Shown here piece by piece: positions 1 to 11,037 of a stretch of 64,000 nt of DNA. The stretch comes from Antennarius striatus. Lineage: Eukaryota > Chordata > Actinopteri > Lophiiformes > Antennariidae. Every line of letters begins with the position of its first letter. Position 1 is the stretch's first letter. The stretch spans positions 2,608,501 through 2,672,500 of the forward strand of contig NC_090798.1 of assembly GCF_040054535.1 (NCBI RefSeq), given 5' to 3'. A program made the translations under genes and the position numbers. The notes under the pieces are model-generated. The model was given only the letters and a program-made list of their open reading frames with translations. It made no database searches and was not told the origin of the DNA.

Positions 1-275
1 TGATAGTTTGATCCTTGATTGATGGAGTTCTGTGGGTTTAATAACCTGATAAATTAAAAGGATTTAAGTTATAATAGAGCAACAAGCAAACATGTTTGTA
101 ATGTTTGTAACTGGAATAAGTAATAAATTCAGTTATTTAACATTAAGGAGTAGTTACAGTTACTTTACATTATATTGAGTTACATTTACTTACATTTATT
201 AGTTACATCTGGCCCTTTGAGGACACGTTATGCTGATGTGGCCCTCGGTGAAAATCAGTTTGAACCCCCCTGCTC
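1..275 (-). repeat. Interspersed repeat fragment (copy 1 of 2)
   Basis: The first ~275 bases match, in reverse complement, a segment at about 54331-54600. The clearest shared blocks are the start of this window (atagtttgatccttgattga, complement near 54560-54590) and the 'gttacatctggccctttga' block near 203-221 (complement near 54380-54400). It contains runs of gttac/tttac motifs and text of the 'gatgtggccctcggtgaaaa' type, common in fish non-autonomous DNA elements. The left end lies outside the window and no terminal repeat or target duplication can be seen, so the class is undetermined. It lies 5' of the first visible exon of gene A, so probably in an intron. Confidence 0.6.
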
Positions 276-383
276 TAAAGAGTCTTTTTGGGGTTCTTTC
301 TTTACGTTGTTTACGTTGTGCGCGTCCTACTGAGAACCGGCTCCACGGGTTTCATTCTTGCCGTGTCACCGTCTGACTTGCAG

Positions 384-1401
384 AACAAACTGCAGGAACG
401 GTTCCATCTAACTTCTCAGGTATGCTGCTAGATGCCAGTTTCCATTCGATGACTCCGTCAACAGTCTAACGCTGCTTTTTCTTTATCTTCTTTCTTTATC
501 AGACTGGAACCGGTGGAGATTTATCCAGAACCAATCCGTTCTCGAAAGATTATTTGGTTCCTACCAAACCAGCCCCACCTCCCAGAGGAAACCTCTCCAG
601 AACCCAGCTGCCAAAAAGCACCCATCAGTTTAAAAGTCTCTTCCCAGCTGCTGATGGAGGTGATTCACCTCCTGCTGAACGCTCCAGGGAGGAGAACCTC
701 TTCGGTAAACCTCCCGTGAACGGTTTGGTCGACCCGTTTAAATCTCCTTCAAACGAGGAGGACGATCTGTTCCTGTCTCCACGGCCTCCGGCGGGACGGT
801 TCGACGCCGCCGTCAACACGCCTGAGTTGTTTCAAGCAGTTCCGACTAAAAGTGAGAACGCGTTCCATTCCAAAAACAACAAAGAGAGCCTTTTGGACGT
901 GTCCTATGAGAATCACCTGTTTAGTCCATCCAGAAAGACATCCGACTCGATCCCGAGCCCAGTTACGAGAGATTTATTCCCAGACTTCTCTAGTTTGGAT
1001 GACCCGCTTGCGACTACTCCTTCAAAGCATGACCTTCCCCCGTTTCCTTCAAATGGGACTCGAGATCTTGTCCGAACTCTTCCCTCAAGGAATACCACCC
1101 AGGATATGTTTAACGCCACCTCCAGCAATCCAGATCCCGGGTTCTCTAAATCCTCTCTCAACGGTACGTCGGAAATGAAGTCGGACAAGAATCCGAACTC
1201 CCAAGACCTCTTCGAGGTAACAACGTCGGAATCGCGGCCGACCTCCCGACCCCAGACGTCTTTCGCATCATTCGACGACGACGACGATGCAACCACATCC
1301 CAGGAACCCACCGGGGACGGTCTCCAACCCACGCCATTCACCCGGGCCAGGAATCTGTGTGTGTCGACGGGACAGTCTCCGTCTGATATGACCCACGTAG
1401 G

Positions 1402-1443
<42 letters not shown>

Positions 1444-4400
1444 TTTATGGACAAGCAGTATGAAAGAGATAAGAGTAACTTAAAAGTAAGTGAGTTTTAG
1501 TAGTACTGTTCTAGTAGAAACAACCTGTTCTGCTTTATAACTCATGTCAATTCTACTTACTGCAGGTTTCGACATTCAGGCGTCCACCAAGACCGCTGCC
1601 TCGGAAAAGATCAAGGAAACCATCAGTGTCGGAAAAACCCCTCGTATCGGAGAAACCACCCGTGCCAGAAAAGCCCCCCACACCAGTAAAACACGTATGC
1701 AAAGACCAGTTTGTGGCTGCGTTTTATTCATTATTATTGTTTTGCTCATTAATTTCTCCAATATTATGCAAATTATTTTGCTTCTTTTTGTCTTTTGGAC
1801 CTTTTTCAGGTCAAACCGGACAGAATTCTTCCAAACACTCCTCCTAAGCCCGGCGTCAGACCTCCACCCAAACCAGTCGTTCCTCACAAACCCAAATCTG
1901 TGGTATGAACGCTGTCGACACAATAAGCTGTTTGTTTGTTTGTTTGTTTGTCCTGGGATGTCGTTCCAAACTGTTTGTGTGTGTGTGGTTTTTTTTACAT
2001 TTTTTATTTCCACAGGCAGGTAAAGCAGCGGAGCCTGAAGACTACGTCGTCTTACAGGAAATCCTTTTTATCGGACAGGTGAGGTCTTAAGTTGTAGGTT
2101 TTTTTCCAAAATGTAAAATGAAGATGTCTGAAAATACATAAATAATAATCAACTTCAATGACCGAACGTTCGTTTCTCTGTTGAATCATTAGAAGTAGGT
2201 AATAAAAGTGTATCTGAATAAATGTTTTAAAACCCCTAAACAGGAAAAGTGTGTTGAAGACTGGCCTGAGGACAGCCCAGAGCTAAAGCCGGACTTTAAA
2301 CCAGTAAGAAAAGATTTAGAGAATTTTACTGCACCAACTTTCTCCAAATGTGTTTGCATACTTTGAACTTTGCCCTGCAGAGTTTTCAGCTAAAGCTTCT
2401 TCTTCTTTTTTTTTAATCTTTCTCTCTCCCCCCTGCAAGTCTGGAACATTTCGACTGCGGCGAGAATCGTTGAAAGTAAGAGAAGAGGTGTTTTCAGGTA
2501 GTTTTGTTTGTTTGTCAGCAGACAAACGTGAAAAAATGTGTGTGTTTAGATGAAGACGGACTCTGAAGGAGGAAGCGGTGAGGATCACGAGGGCGCAGGA
2601 AGCTTCAGGAAGGTACCGGATCCGAGTCGCAGGCGTTATATGTTTATCATCAGTTTATTATCCAGCGCTTTGCTTATAATCCTCTTTTCTTAACAGAAAA
2701 AAGACAAAAGAATCAAGTCTTTAATTTCCAGAAGAGGATCGAAGGTAAACAAAAGCTGCATCATCACTTCCACTGCGTTTGCATTTTACGACTTTTATGA
2801 TTGAAATCCTTGTTTGTTTGTTTTTCTTTATTTTTAAGGATAAATTTCCAGATGACGTAAAGGAGGGAAAGAGCAGGACGTTACCGGCACAAAATAAATT
2901 ATCAAAGGTAAAGAATTATGTGGAATAATTCAGTTAATGTGATGGAAAGTTACTATAATATTTTCTACACTCTTTAAAATTCAGATTAAAAAAAAAACTT
3001 GCATAGAAATGCATAGAATAGAATAAAATAGACACTCCTTTATTTTTTACAATAGGGGTTATAAAACAAAGAGAAAACACTCAGTGTGATCTGTGGGAAC
3101 AGAAGTTGGTCAGAGTTTGAGATTACATCCTTTTTCTTTTTTTTTTAATGCCGACGACACAATCCTTATCATAAACCTGATCATCATATGACGCCACGGG
3201 CGCCGCCGCGCTCCAGTCTGCCAACAAATGAGATACTCATCTGGTGACGATGGAGATATTTTTCTAGAATTATTTTACTGCTTCTCTGCAATTTAAAAAA
3301 ATAAAAGAATCGCTCCTCTCTGTCTGTACTCACCGGTGCTTTTATTTTATTTTATTTTATTTTTTTTCAGGATTATTTTTCAGATTCACACACGTCTGCA
3401 GGAGAGATTGATGAAGAGGAGCAGAACGGGATGGACTACAAAGTGCGTTATTACACGACCTCATTTCAGTATTTATGCACCCGATTTAATAAATCGGTTG
3501 AATTTGAATTTGTTTCTTTCAGCAGAAGAATCCTCTGAAGGCCAAAGTCTCAATGCTGCTGAGAAGAACCTCCACCAGTTCCTCCGCGCACGAAGGAAAA
3601 GTGATGAACGGACATTTACCTCAGGTTAGTCAGCGGACGTGGTTTGGATCTGAAAATGTGTGTTGCTGCGAGGTGAAAAGAAAGAAGAGGGTTATTTTTA
3701 ACTCAAAGCCGTTGAGTTTGTTTCATCAGCTTTACGGGGATGAGACGCGATTTATTTATCCACGCTCAGAGTATGAGGATGTTTCAGGTGACGTAGTGTT
3801 TTTGACATTTTGTTTTTCTCCCCTCAGGACAGATCACATGATGACATTCCTGGTGCGCATGGCTTCACAGCGCCTAGAACACGCCAGGTATCAGTCGCCT
3901 TTAGTACTATTGGGTTCTAAAGTGTCAGTGTAATCTTTATCCTCCATTAAAGTACATCCATTTAACCAAATAAATGGATGTAAGTGTGTCATAATAAAGT
4001 AAAATCAAGAACTGACTCCACATTAATCATTTTTAAATAACAAGATAGAAACTAATTCAGTTAAAAACCTCACTGGTTCATCTTGTCGTCATTCTAAACC
4101 ATCGCTGCCTCTGGATTGGTTGAAATAAACCCTGAATTTAACCCCTGAGCATTAATGTAGTCTGTATTCTACTTTTACTTTACCTATCTTCTCTGAATAT
4201 GTTGCTTAGACCGTTGCCATGGACGACGATGACTACCCTGGGTTGAACGGCGAGCCATACGGAATGGACGGCGGCAATCCTGTAACTTTTTTTTGTTCTT
4301 TTAATGCTCAGATTTCTCCGTTAATAGTTTTTAAGTGAACATTTCACGATCTGTTGGACGTCTAACTAACCTGGTTTACGTCACTGTCTGAAACCAGCGC

Positions 4401-7400
4401 TTTATGCAACAGTTTCTGTGCACCAGTGGTAGAAATCTTTTTGAAGTGATTGGCAACCACAAAGGAACAATCAGAAGTAGTGGTGCTGTCAGACGCCTCA
4501 TTGTGTTTCTGAATGGAGGGATAATAGTCGCTGAACACGCTCATTGATCATCAAACAGCTTGACAATGGAAGGCTGATTATTTGGTATTAATCTAAAGCC
4601 TGTGTGAACACTCATCTTTCAAATTCTCTTCCTGACACGGAAGCCGAAGTCGGTCTTTCAGTGAAACTGAAAGAGCTGGCACGATCATGGAATTTTAGAC
4701 TCGATCCGAAGTGAAGTTGTGATTTAAATTCTTTTAACAAATACATTTTTTTCTTACATTCTGACAGAAAAAATCCAAACAGAAAGGATTTTTCCCCAAA
4801 TCATTCAAATCTAAGAGCACCGGCGGACAGAGCGACCAGTTCGGATACAACATTCCAAATGAAGTTTCTAATGTATGTCTCCTGTTTTATATAATAAATA
4901 AATCAACCATTTCAGTTGATTTCTGCATTTTTTGATTTGATGATGTCGTATTTTAATTTTTTGCAGGATGTCTTTGCCGAGAACAACTTTGCTTCCGCCG
5001 CTGACTTCTCCATGCCGCCCGGAGAGACGTATGACGGTCAACACAACTTTGAAACTTCCAAGCCGGTACGTTTTGTGGCTCCAGTTGACTTTCCAGTGCT
5101 TGGTTTTAAAGTTAAACAATGCTCCAACATTTTATTCTTTTCAACAGAAGAAATCGTCTATACTTAAAACCTTGAAATTACCCAAGTTTAAGGTGAGTGT
5201 GTGTGTGTGAGTGTGGCCATGTCAGGTCCGATCAGGTGGGGACTCGCTGTCAGGTCAAAAGAGAATGACTTTTTTTTTTTTTTTTGTCACGCCAGAGAAA
5301 ATCCAGTCATTCAGGAGCTGCTCCCATGTCAGAAGCCGCCCAGGTGAGTTTTTCAGAACCGTGTTGGCGAAGCTAATAGTAGCACCAACCTTTAATAAAC
5401 TCACAAAACTTGAACAAGCGTTTATTGCATCACGAGATAAAGATCAGTTTGAATAAATGAGGCTTCGTTGGCGTCAGAAGAGACGAGCCTCCATTGGGGA
5501 GAGTTCCACACCGACCAGTCAAACCAGTTACAATGACTGGCAGAACTACCTGTGAAGCTTTCAACTTGATTTATTTACATAAACCATTAGAGGATCATAA
5601 GTCACGTCAGCACAGAACTTACTTTACATTTATCGAGGTGATGCACGTTTTTCTGAAGTTATTTAAAAAACCACTTCCTGTGATCGAATTTGAAAGACGG
5701 TGCAAAACAGGAAGACTTTGTTGGATATTTTAACTAAAAAACACTTTAAATCACGAAACACGAATATATATTTAATTTAACTAGATAAGGAAGTTAACTG
5801 ACTTTACTATATTTTTATTAATCTTAATGTTTTCTAACTCCTAATCTCTGGACTTTCTAAAAACATGCAAGAAGTTTATTTTTAAAATAATTATATATAT
5901 AATTATTGTTAAATTATACTTCTAATTATTATATAATATTAGTGTCAATTTCAAAGAGCAGTTTTGTTTCTGTTAACATCATTGTTTCCCTCTTCCTGAT
6001 GGGTCACATTCTTCTGACATGTGACTGAGCCGGTAAGGCTAGGTTAGCATGTACGCTAGCATCCAACTCGATGAACGCACTTTTAATATTTAGTTAAATA
6101 AATCCAAGTTAAATGAAATCACCGGATGATCTTTTTCTCCCCCATTCAGGCGGAGTGGCTTTCGGCTCAGATAGACGAACGAGGAGACGGAGACGAGGAA
6201 GACGGCGAGGAAGACGGGGTTGGTCTCTCTTTATCGTGATCACGGCGAATCAATAACGATCACTCGCCACCAGAAAGTGAAAACATGTCGTTTCATTTGT
6301 TTTTTTTCCAACAGGACACGGACAGTTTGATGGAATGGTGGTACACCGTGGAACGTGAGTAACAACCAGATCGAGTTAAACAAAGTCAGAATTCAGGTTC
6401 ATTTTAGATAACGCCGATTGTTTGGTTTGGGTTTCAGAGTGGGATGAGGTCCCGTCGGATGAGGAAGACAACGCCAAGACTGAAGATGAGAGGGAGTACG
6501 TATGGTTATATGAACTGAAACGCTCTGATCAGATTTGATCAGTTATAGCTGGATTTATAATCCTATTAAAAACTCTTTAAAATGAGAATAAATCAAGGGA
6601 TTACAGTATTTTCCGCACTTTAAGGCGCACCTAAAAGCCTTTAATTTTCTCAGTTTCTAATCCAATGTGCCTTAAATATGAAAGAAGTTTTCAAAATAGA
6701 CCATTCTTTGAAGATGAGTTCTCAGATGCGTTTATAATCCAGTGCGCTTTATATACGATTTCTTTTTTTTCATTCATTGACGGTGCGCCTTATAGTGCGG
6801 AAAATACTGTAGATTTGGGAGTCAGATGTAGCTGATGGGGCAATTAAAGTTTTCCCCAACTTTCTGAGTTTCACACGGGCGATTTAAAATAAAGTTAATA
6901 GGCGACAAGAACGATCGTTACGTATGATCGTTGGTATTTACTGCGTTATTTACAAGGTTGACTTGGTTTAACGGCTCCAGAATAATACAGGTGGGTGAAA
7001 CGGCGTTGCGTTTATTGTTCGTCCCTCAGCGTCGTAACCCCCGGCGCTCCTTCCTGACCGTCCCCCGCTGCGACTAACGTTCCTGCTCTCCAACAAAAAA
7101 ACCGCAGGTCCTTCCAGATATTGGCGGACAAGATCGTCCGCGGCCTCCGAGTCTTCAACAAGGTGTTCACGGAGCGCGCCGAGGTCCTCTGGCAGTACAT
7201 CATCATGCTCCACGCCATCGCAGACGACATCGAACACTTCCACCAGAAGGCCATCGTCGCCGGCATCACCGGGGGCACCACCACCGCCGTGGGCGGAGCC
7301 ACGGCCATCGCCGGTTTGGCTTTGGCTCCCTTCACCTTCGGTTTCTCGCTGATATTGACCGCCGTGGGCGTCGGCGTGGCGACGGCCGGCGGAATCACGT

Positions 7401-8057
7401 CGGCCTCCGCCGCCATCTCCGACAGCGTGAACAACATGCAGGACAGCAAGAAGGTAAGAAGACATTTCAACGAGAAGGAAAGTAAAGGTGGTTTCATCAA
7501 AGTTAGGAGTTTTCTGCTTGAGACGACCTTCAAAGACTTGAACTTTGACCCCATACCAGGTTGACACATGTGCCCTACCTTGTCCCTCATGTCTGAGCCT
7601 ACCAATGACCTCGTCAGGTTTTAACCAAAGATCTTCATCTCTCCTCCACAAGGTGGAGATAATCCTGCAGGAGTACGAAGCGCACCTCCTGGACATGGGG
7701 AAGATCCTCCACTTCGTCAATCACGCTTTGTACAAAATCCGCGGCCACCCTTTCCTCAGATGTGGGACCCAGCATTACTCGGAGGACTGGGAGGTCCGCC
7801 GGGCCGTCCAGATCATCAGCTTAGTGGACACGCCTGTGATGAGAGCGATGGACATCACGGACTCGGCCGTGGCCTCGGTCCAGGGACTCTTTAAAGGGAT
7901 GGATCAGTATTTCACCAAAGAATCCCGTGAGCTGAAGAAAGGCTGCAACCGGGAGGTGGTGGGTCGGATAAAGGGGGTGGCGAATGTCCTCAATAACGGG
8001 ATCATGGAGCTCAACAGCATCAGAGACGAACTACAGGAATCAACTGGAGGCATGTGA
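384..8057 (+). CDS. APOL-like protein with long endocytic-motif N-terminal region (gene A, 5' partial)
   Basis: Twenty-three exons join in frame to 1003 residues plus stop: 384-419, 503-1396, 1566-1694, 1810-1902, 2016-2078, 2244-2303, 2440-2475, 2550-2612, 2697-2744, 2839-2907, 3371-3442, 3523-3624, 3828-3887, 4210-4281, 4768-4872, 4967-5065, 5148-5192, 5296-5343, 6150-6218, 6315-6354, 6438-6495, 7108-7453, 7653-8057. The initiator is not visible, so the model is 5' partial. The 298-codon exon at 503 is disordered, with NPF, DPF and several DLF/NLF tripeptides, the classes bound by EH domains and AP-2. Proline-rich (KPPPKP-like), acidic and lysine-rich micro-exons follow. The last two exons encode an APOL-type domain: an amphipathic helix, a glycine/alanine-rich hydrophobic hairpin (about 7240-7430) and C-terminal helices. 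By family this is a membrane-associated, possibly membrane-inserting protein. The endocytic link is inferred from motifs only. It is probably a paralogue of gene B. Confidence 0.8.
1403..1441. repeat. (CA)n microsatellite after a gene A donor
   Basis: The CA run begins six bases after the proposed donor CAC|GTAGGT at 1396/1397. Reading through gives a spurious HTHTHT tail and then a stop at 1483. Confidence 0.95.
6602..6811. mobile_element. Palindromic MITE with TACAGTATTTTCCGCAC ends
   Basis: The element begins TACAGTATTTTCCGCAC and ends GTGCGGAAAATACTGTA, a near-perfect terminal inverted repeat. Internal 'aaggcgcacc'/'ggtgcgcctta' blocks are also inverted. It has no coding capacity. It lies in the intron between the WW-module exon and the APOL-domain exon of gene A. 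A diverged copy sits at 14148-14303 in gene B. Terminal TA is compatible with a TA target duplication, but the superfamily is not proven. Confidence 0.8.
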
Positions 8058-9315
8058 GTCGTTCAGTCTCCGAAAGGACCAGCGCCATCTGCTGGTGAAA
8101 TGAAGAAACTACATTTAAGTAGTGGGATTTTTTTTCTTTTTCTAAACACGTTTTTATGAAAAATTTTTTTAAATTTTTTTTGTGCATTTCACAAAAACTG
8201 CAGTATTCCTGCAAAAAAAATAATCCAAAAACAAAATAAAAGCAGCCACTGCAGAACAAATTTTAGTCATTATTTTTTATTTTAACTCAGGGGCTGTAGA
8301 TTAATGTATTAATGTTTTCTGTGCATGCAGGCTGGACAGAATGACAGGAATAAAGCTGCACATTATATGTATAGAGGTTTAACTACAAGGTATATTTAAC
8401 TGTATTCGTCTGCATAAAACTAAATCTTGAATTGATTTTCAATTTTAATGCATTCTAATACTACAAGTTTACGTTATGATTCTTTAACAGTTTCCATGTA
8501 ATTGTGCATCAGTGAATTTTAAATGTAAATGTTTTATGCAGCGTCTCATTTAGTTTATGGTATTGTCTGTAATTCCTAAGAGCTACATCTACAATTGCTA
8601 AATCGAGCAAATGCAAAACTCCAGACAAAACGACGAGTTTAGTATGTTGATAAAAACATGACCTGTAGATAGTTCATTTTTTTAATGTAAATTTATTTGA
8701 CCTTGATATTTTGTGTAAATAGCATTCTTCATTTGTGTTCTATTTATGTGTTGATACACCGTATTCACACAAATATTCTCTATAAATCACTGTGTGACAC
8801 CTTCAAATCACATCTGAGTAATTATTTAGGATGTGTTTTGCTAATTTGCAGCTTTAATTTGCTGGGATATTGATGAAATATGTTTGTTTAAAGCCAAACG
8901 TCTCCATGTTCATTTATTCTTTGTCACTTCACTTGCCTGACTGGCCTCTAAAAATGTTTTCTGCACCGTTATGAAGAATGTATTTTCTTCTCTAAATTTT
9001 CTGCATGGAAACCTGGAGAAAATTTTGGTTTTACTGGCATATCTTTTTGTTTATTCTGCACACAGTTTAATATTCCCACAGGAGTGATTTTAGATTTTTA
9101 CTGCCTCTCTATTTAACTTCCAATGTCATGAGCTTGCACATGTATATACAGAATGTCTAATTGTGTTTTAATGCACAAACATTTTGCTGCAGCAGTCATT
9201 TTAACCTTGAGTACAGAACATGCTTGTAGATTTATAGGTCTTAAAATATTGTTTTAGCATTTGTGTATTTTAATGCAAATCCAAACCCATGAATAAACAG
9301 TTTGTCAACATGTCA
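8058..9315 (+). other. Probable 3' UTR of gene A
   Basis: This is an AT-rich, non-coding stretch after the gene A stop codon, with T-rich runs and no convincing ORF. An AATAAA hexamer at 9292-9297 is followed by a GT/T-rich segment, fitting a cleavage site just downstream. A donor-like CAT|GTGAGT overlaps the stop codon (8054), so an alternative C-terminus is possible (see findings). Confidence 0.5.
9292..9297 (+). terminator. Polyadenylation signal AATAAA for gene A
   Basis: A canonical AATAAA lies about 1.24 kb after the gene A stop and before the GC-rich promoter-like region of gene B. T/GT-rich sequence follows. It is the best-placed hexamer in this interval. Confidence 0.5.
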
Positions 9316-9719
9316 TCTTTTTAAATTGTGGCCTCTTGTGATTTGTCCAGAGATGCCACTTGTGTGTTTCACATAATCATTTTTTTTGTGTTTTTTTTTA
9401 TTATAAAAAAGGCACACCCACAGTAGGTTAAATTAAGTGAAATACTGTATGATTCATATTTAACTGCTGGTTTCGTTTACGGTTGAAGCTCCATAATTAA
9501 AACTTAAAAACTAGTTGGATGCCTGGAAAGAAACCACAAACACATTACATTAAATTTAATCGGATAAAAAGGCCGATTCTTTTGATTAGTTTTTAGATTG
9601 ATTAGTTTAATTTAAAGGGGGTGTGGTGAAAAATCACTACAGTTCTGAACACGTGACAAAGAATAAAATCAATGGATATGGAGGTGAGGAGAACAGGTGA
9701 GGAGGCCACGCCCTCGTCC

Positions 9720-10420
9720 AGGTGAAAGTGATGTGTGTTTGGATGAATGCGCCCCTCCCCCCCGACCCCTCCCCGCCCCGCCCACTCGTGTTACTTTGTT
9801 ACATTGTTCTCGTTTAGCTGCGGTCAACCCCTGACATCAGATCGCACCGGTGCGCCTGTTATCACTAAACCAGCGCTCCCCAGTTCCGCCTCAGGTGTTC
9901 GTTAAACCAGTCTGACGCCTATTTGAACACACCGGGAAGTGAAAGACTCCACCGTGAGCCAACTCCACTTCTAAAACTCCCTCCATCTCCTGCCGTTTCC
10001 TTCTAACCGACTTTTTTTTTGTTTTTGTTTTATGTTCGTTTTGTTTTCCCCGTGTCGCAGCATCGAGGTAGGAACCCCGCTCGTTTTGTTGTTTCGCTGC
10101 TGCCGTTCGGGGCGGGCGGTCATCAAAACATTCCTCCGGAGCGGCACGAATGACCTCAATGACGCCGCCGGTTTGACTCGAATTGAACCGAACCGGACGC
10201 GCCGCCGCCGGTAAAGCTAATTCCCACGTCCGGACCGGTTTTACACCCGTTATCAGTTAGTTGCCGCCCGGCTGCGTTGCCACCATTTCTGCCTGGACGT
10301 GAAGTTTGTTCGCCCCGATTTCACTCAACTCTCGTCAGGCAGCGGCGTCACCCGACCAGAGAGCGCAAATCTCGCGAGAACTCAGAGCATCAGCGAGAGT
10401 TCGTCCATAACGAGGAGGAG
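9720..10420 (+). promoter_or_regulatory. CpG-rich promoter and candidate untranslated first exon of gene B
   Basis: The sequence becomes markedly GC- and CpG-rich compared with its AT-rich surroundings. It contains a GC-box-like cluster (ccccgccccgccc, about 9771-9783) and repeated CG dinucleotides between 10060 and 10380. A plausible donor CGAG|GTAGGA follows position 10067, which could end a non-coding first exon joined to the acceptor at 11036. No TATA box is evident. The transcription start cannot be fixed from sequence alone. Confidence 0.45.
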
Positions 10421-10579
10421 TTGGTTTCATGAATATAAAATACTGTATATTAAATATATCAATAATATATAATTAATATAATATATTAATATATATTGAA
10501 TATAAAATAAAAATATTTTAATTATTTTTATAAGTTTGATAAATTATAATTTTCATCCATTTTTTGTTGAATATTCACA

Positions 10580-11010
10580 TTCAAAGTTTTTAAAAAAACT
10601 TTATTTGTCCCTATTGGGGCAATTAAAGGCACATAAAGCAGGATTGTTGCACAAAAAAGAAATAGAGTGCAAAGAGGAAAAGACAGACTTGCGCTAACAC
10701 TAACATTAAACTACACAATAAACCGATTTGAATATTTGAATGGAATTTGGTTCGTCAGGTTATCCAATAAAATTTGTGCAACAAACACACAAAAAACAGC
10801 ATGTGGCTGTCAGAGTCCTCCCTGTCTTGTGTTAGTTTTATAGTTTTAATTTTTTTTTTACCTGTTCATACTGTACATTTCTGTTTTGTGTATTTTAGTG
10901 TTGTTTTCTGTGTGTTGAATCTGGTTTTTGCTCTTTGCACTCTGCATGTCCTTTTTGTGCACCAATCAATAATGCTTTATGTGCATTTAATTTTAAGTTT
11001 TTTTGAATTT
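10580..11010. mobile_element. Long-armed inverted-repeat element (MITE-like)
   Basis: The left arm (about 10590-10680) carries 'aaaaaaacttt', 'gcacataaagca', 'ttgttgcacaaaaa' and 'gagtgcaaagag'. The right arm (about 10930-11005) carries their complements in reverse order: 'ctctttgcactc', 'tttttgtgcacc', 'tgctttatgtgc' and 'aagttttttt'. Weaker similarity extends the arms inward past 100 bases. The short interior has no transposase. The right edge lies only about 30 bases from the acceptor of the first coding exon of gene B. Confidence 0.65.
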
Positions 11011-11037
11011 GAATTAAATTTAAATTATATTTCCAGG

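Noticed and set aside
1397-1483. Read-through of gene A exon into an HTHTHT tail
   Set aside because: The tail is a CA microsatellite. A good donor lies at 1396/1397 and the next exon continues in phase 0.
6968-7720. Reverse-strand ORFs over the APOL domain of gene A
   Set aside because: They are GC-biased shadows of the + strand exon. The + strand frame has splice sites and family similarity; the reverse frames have neither.
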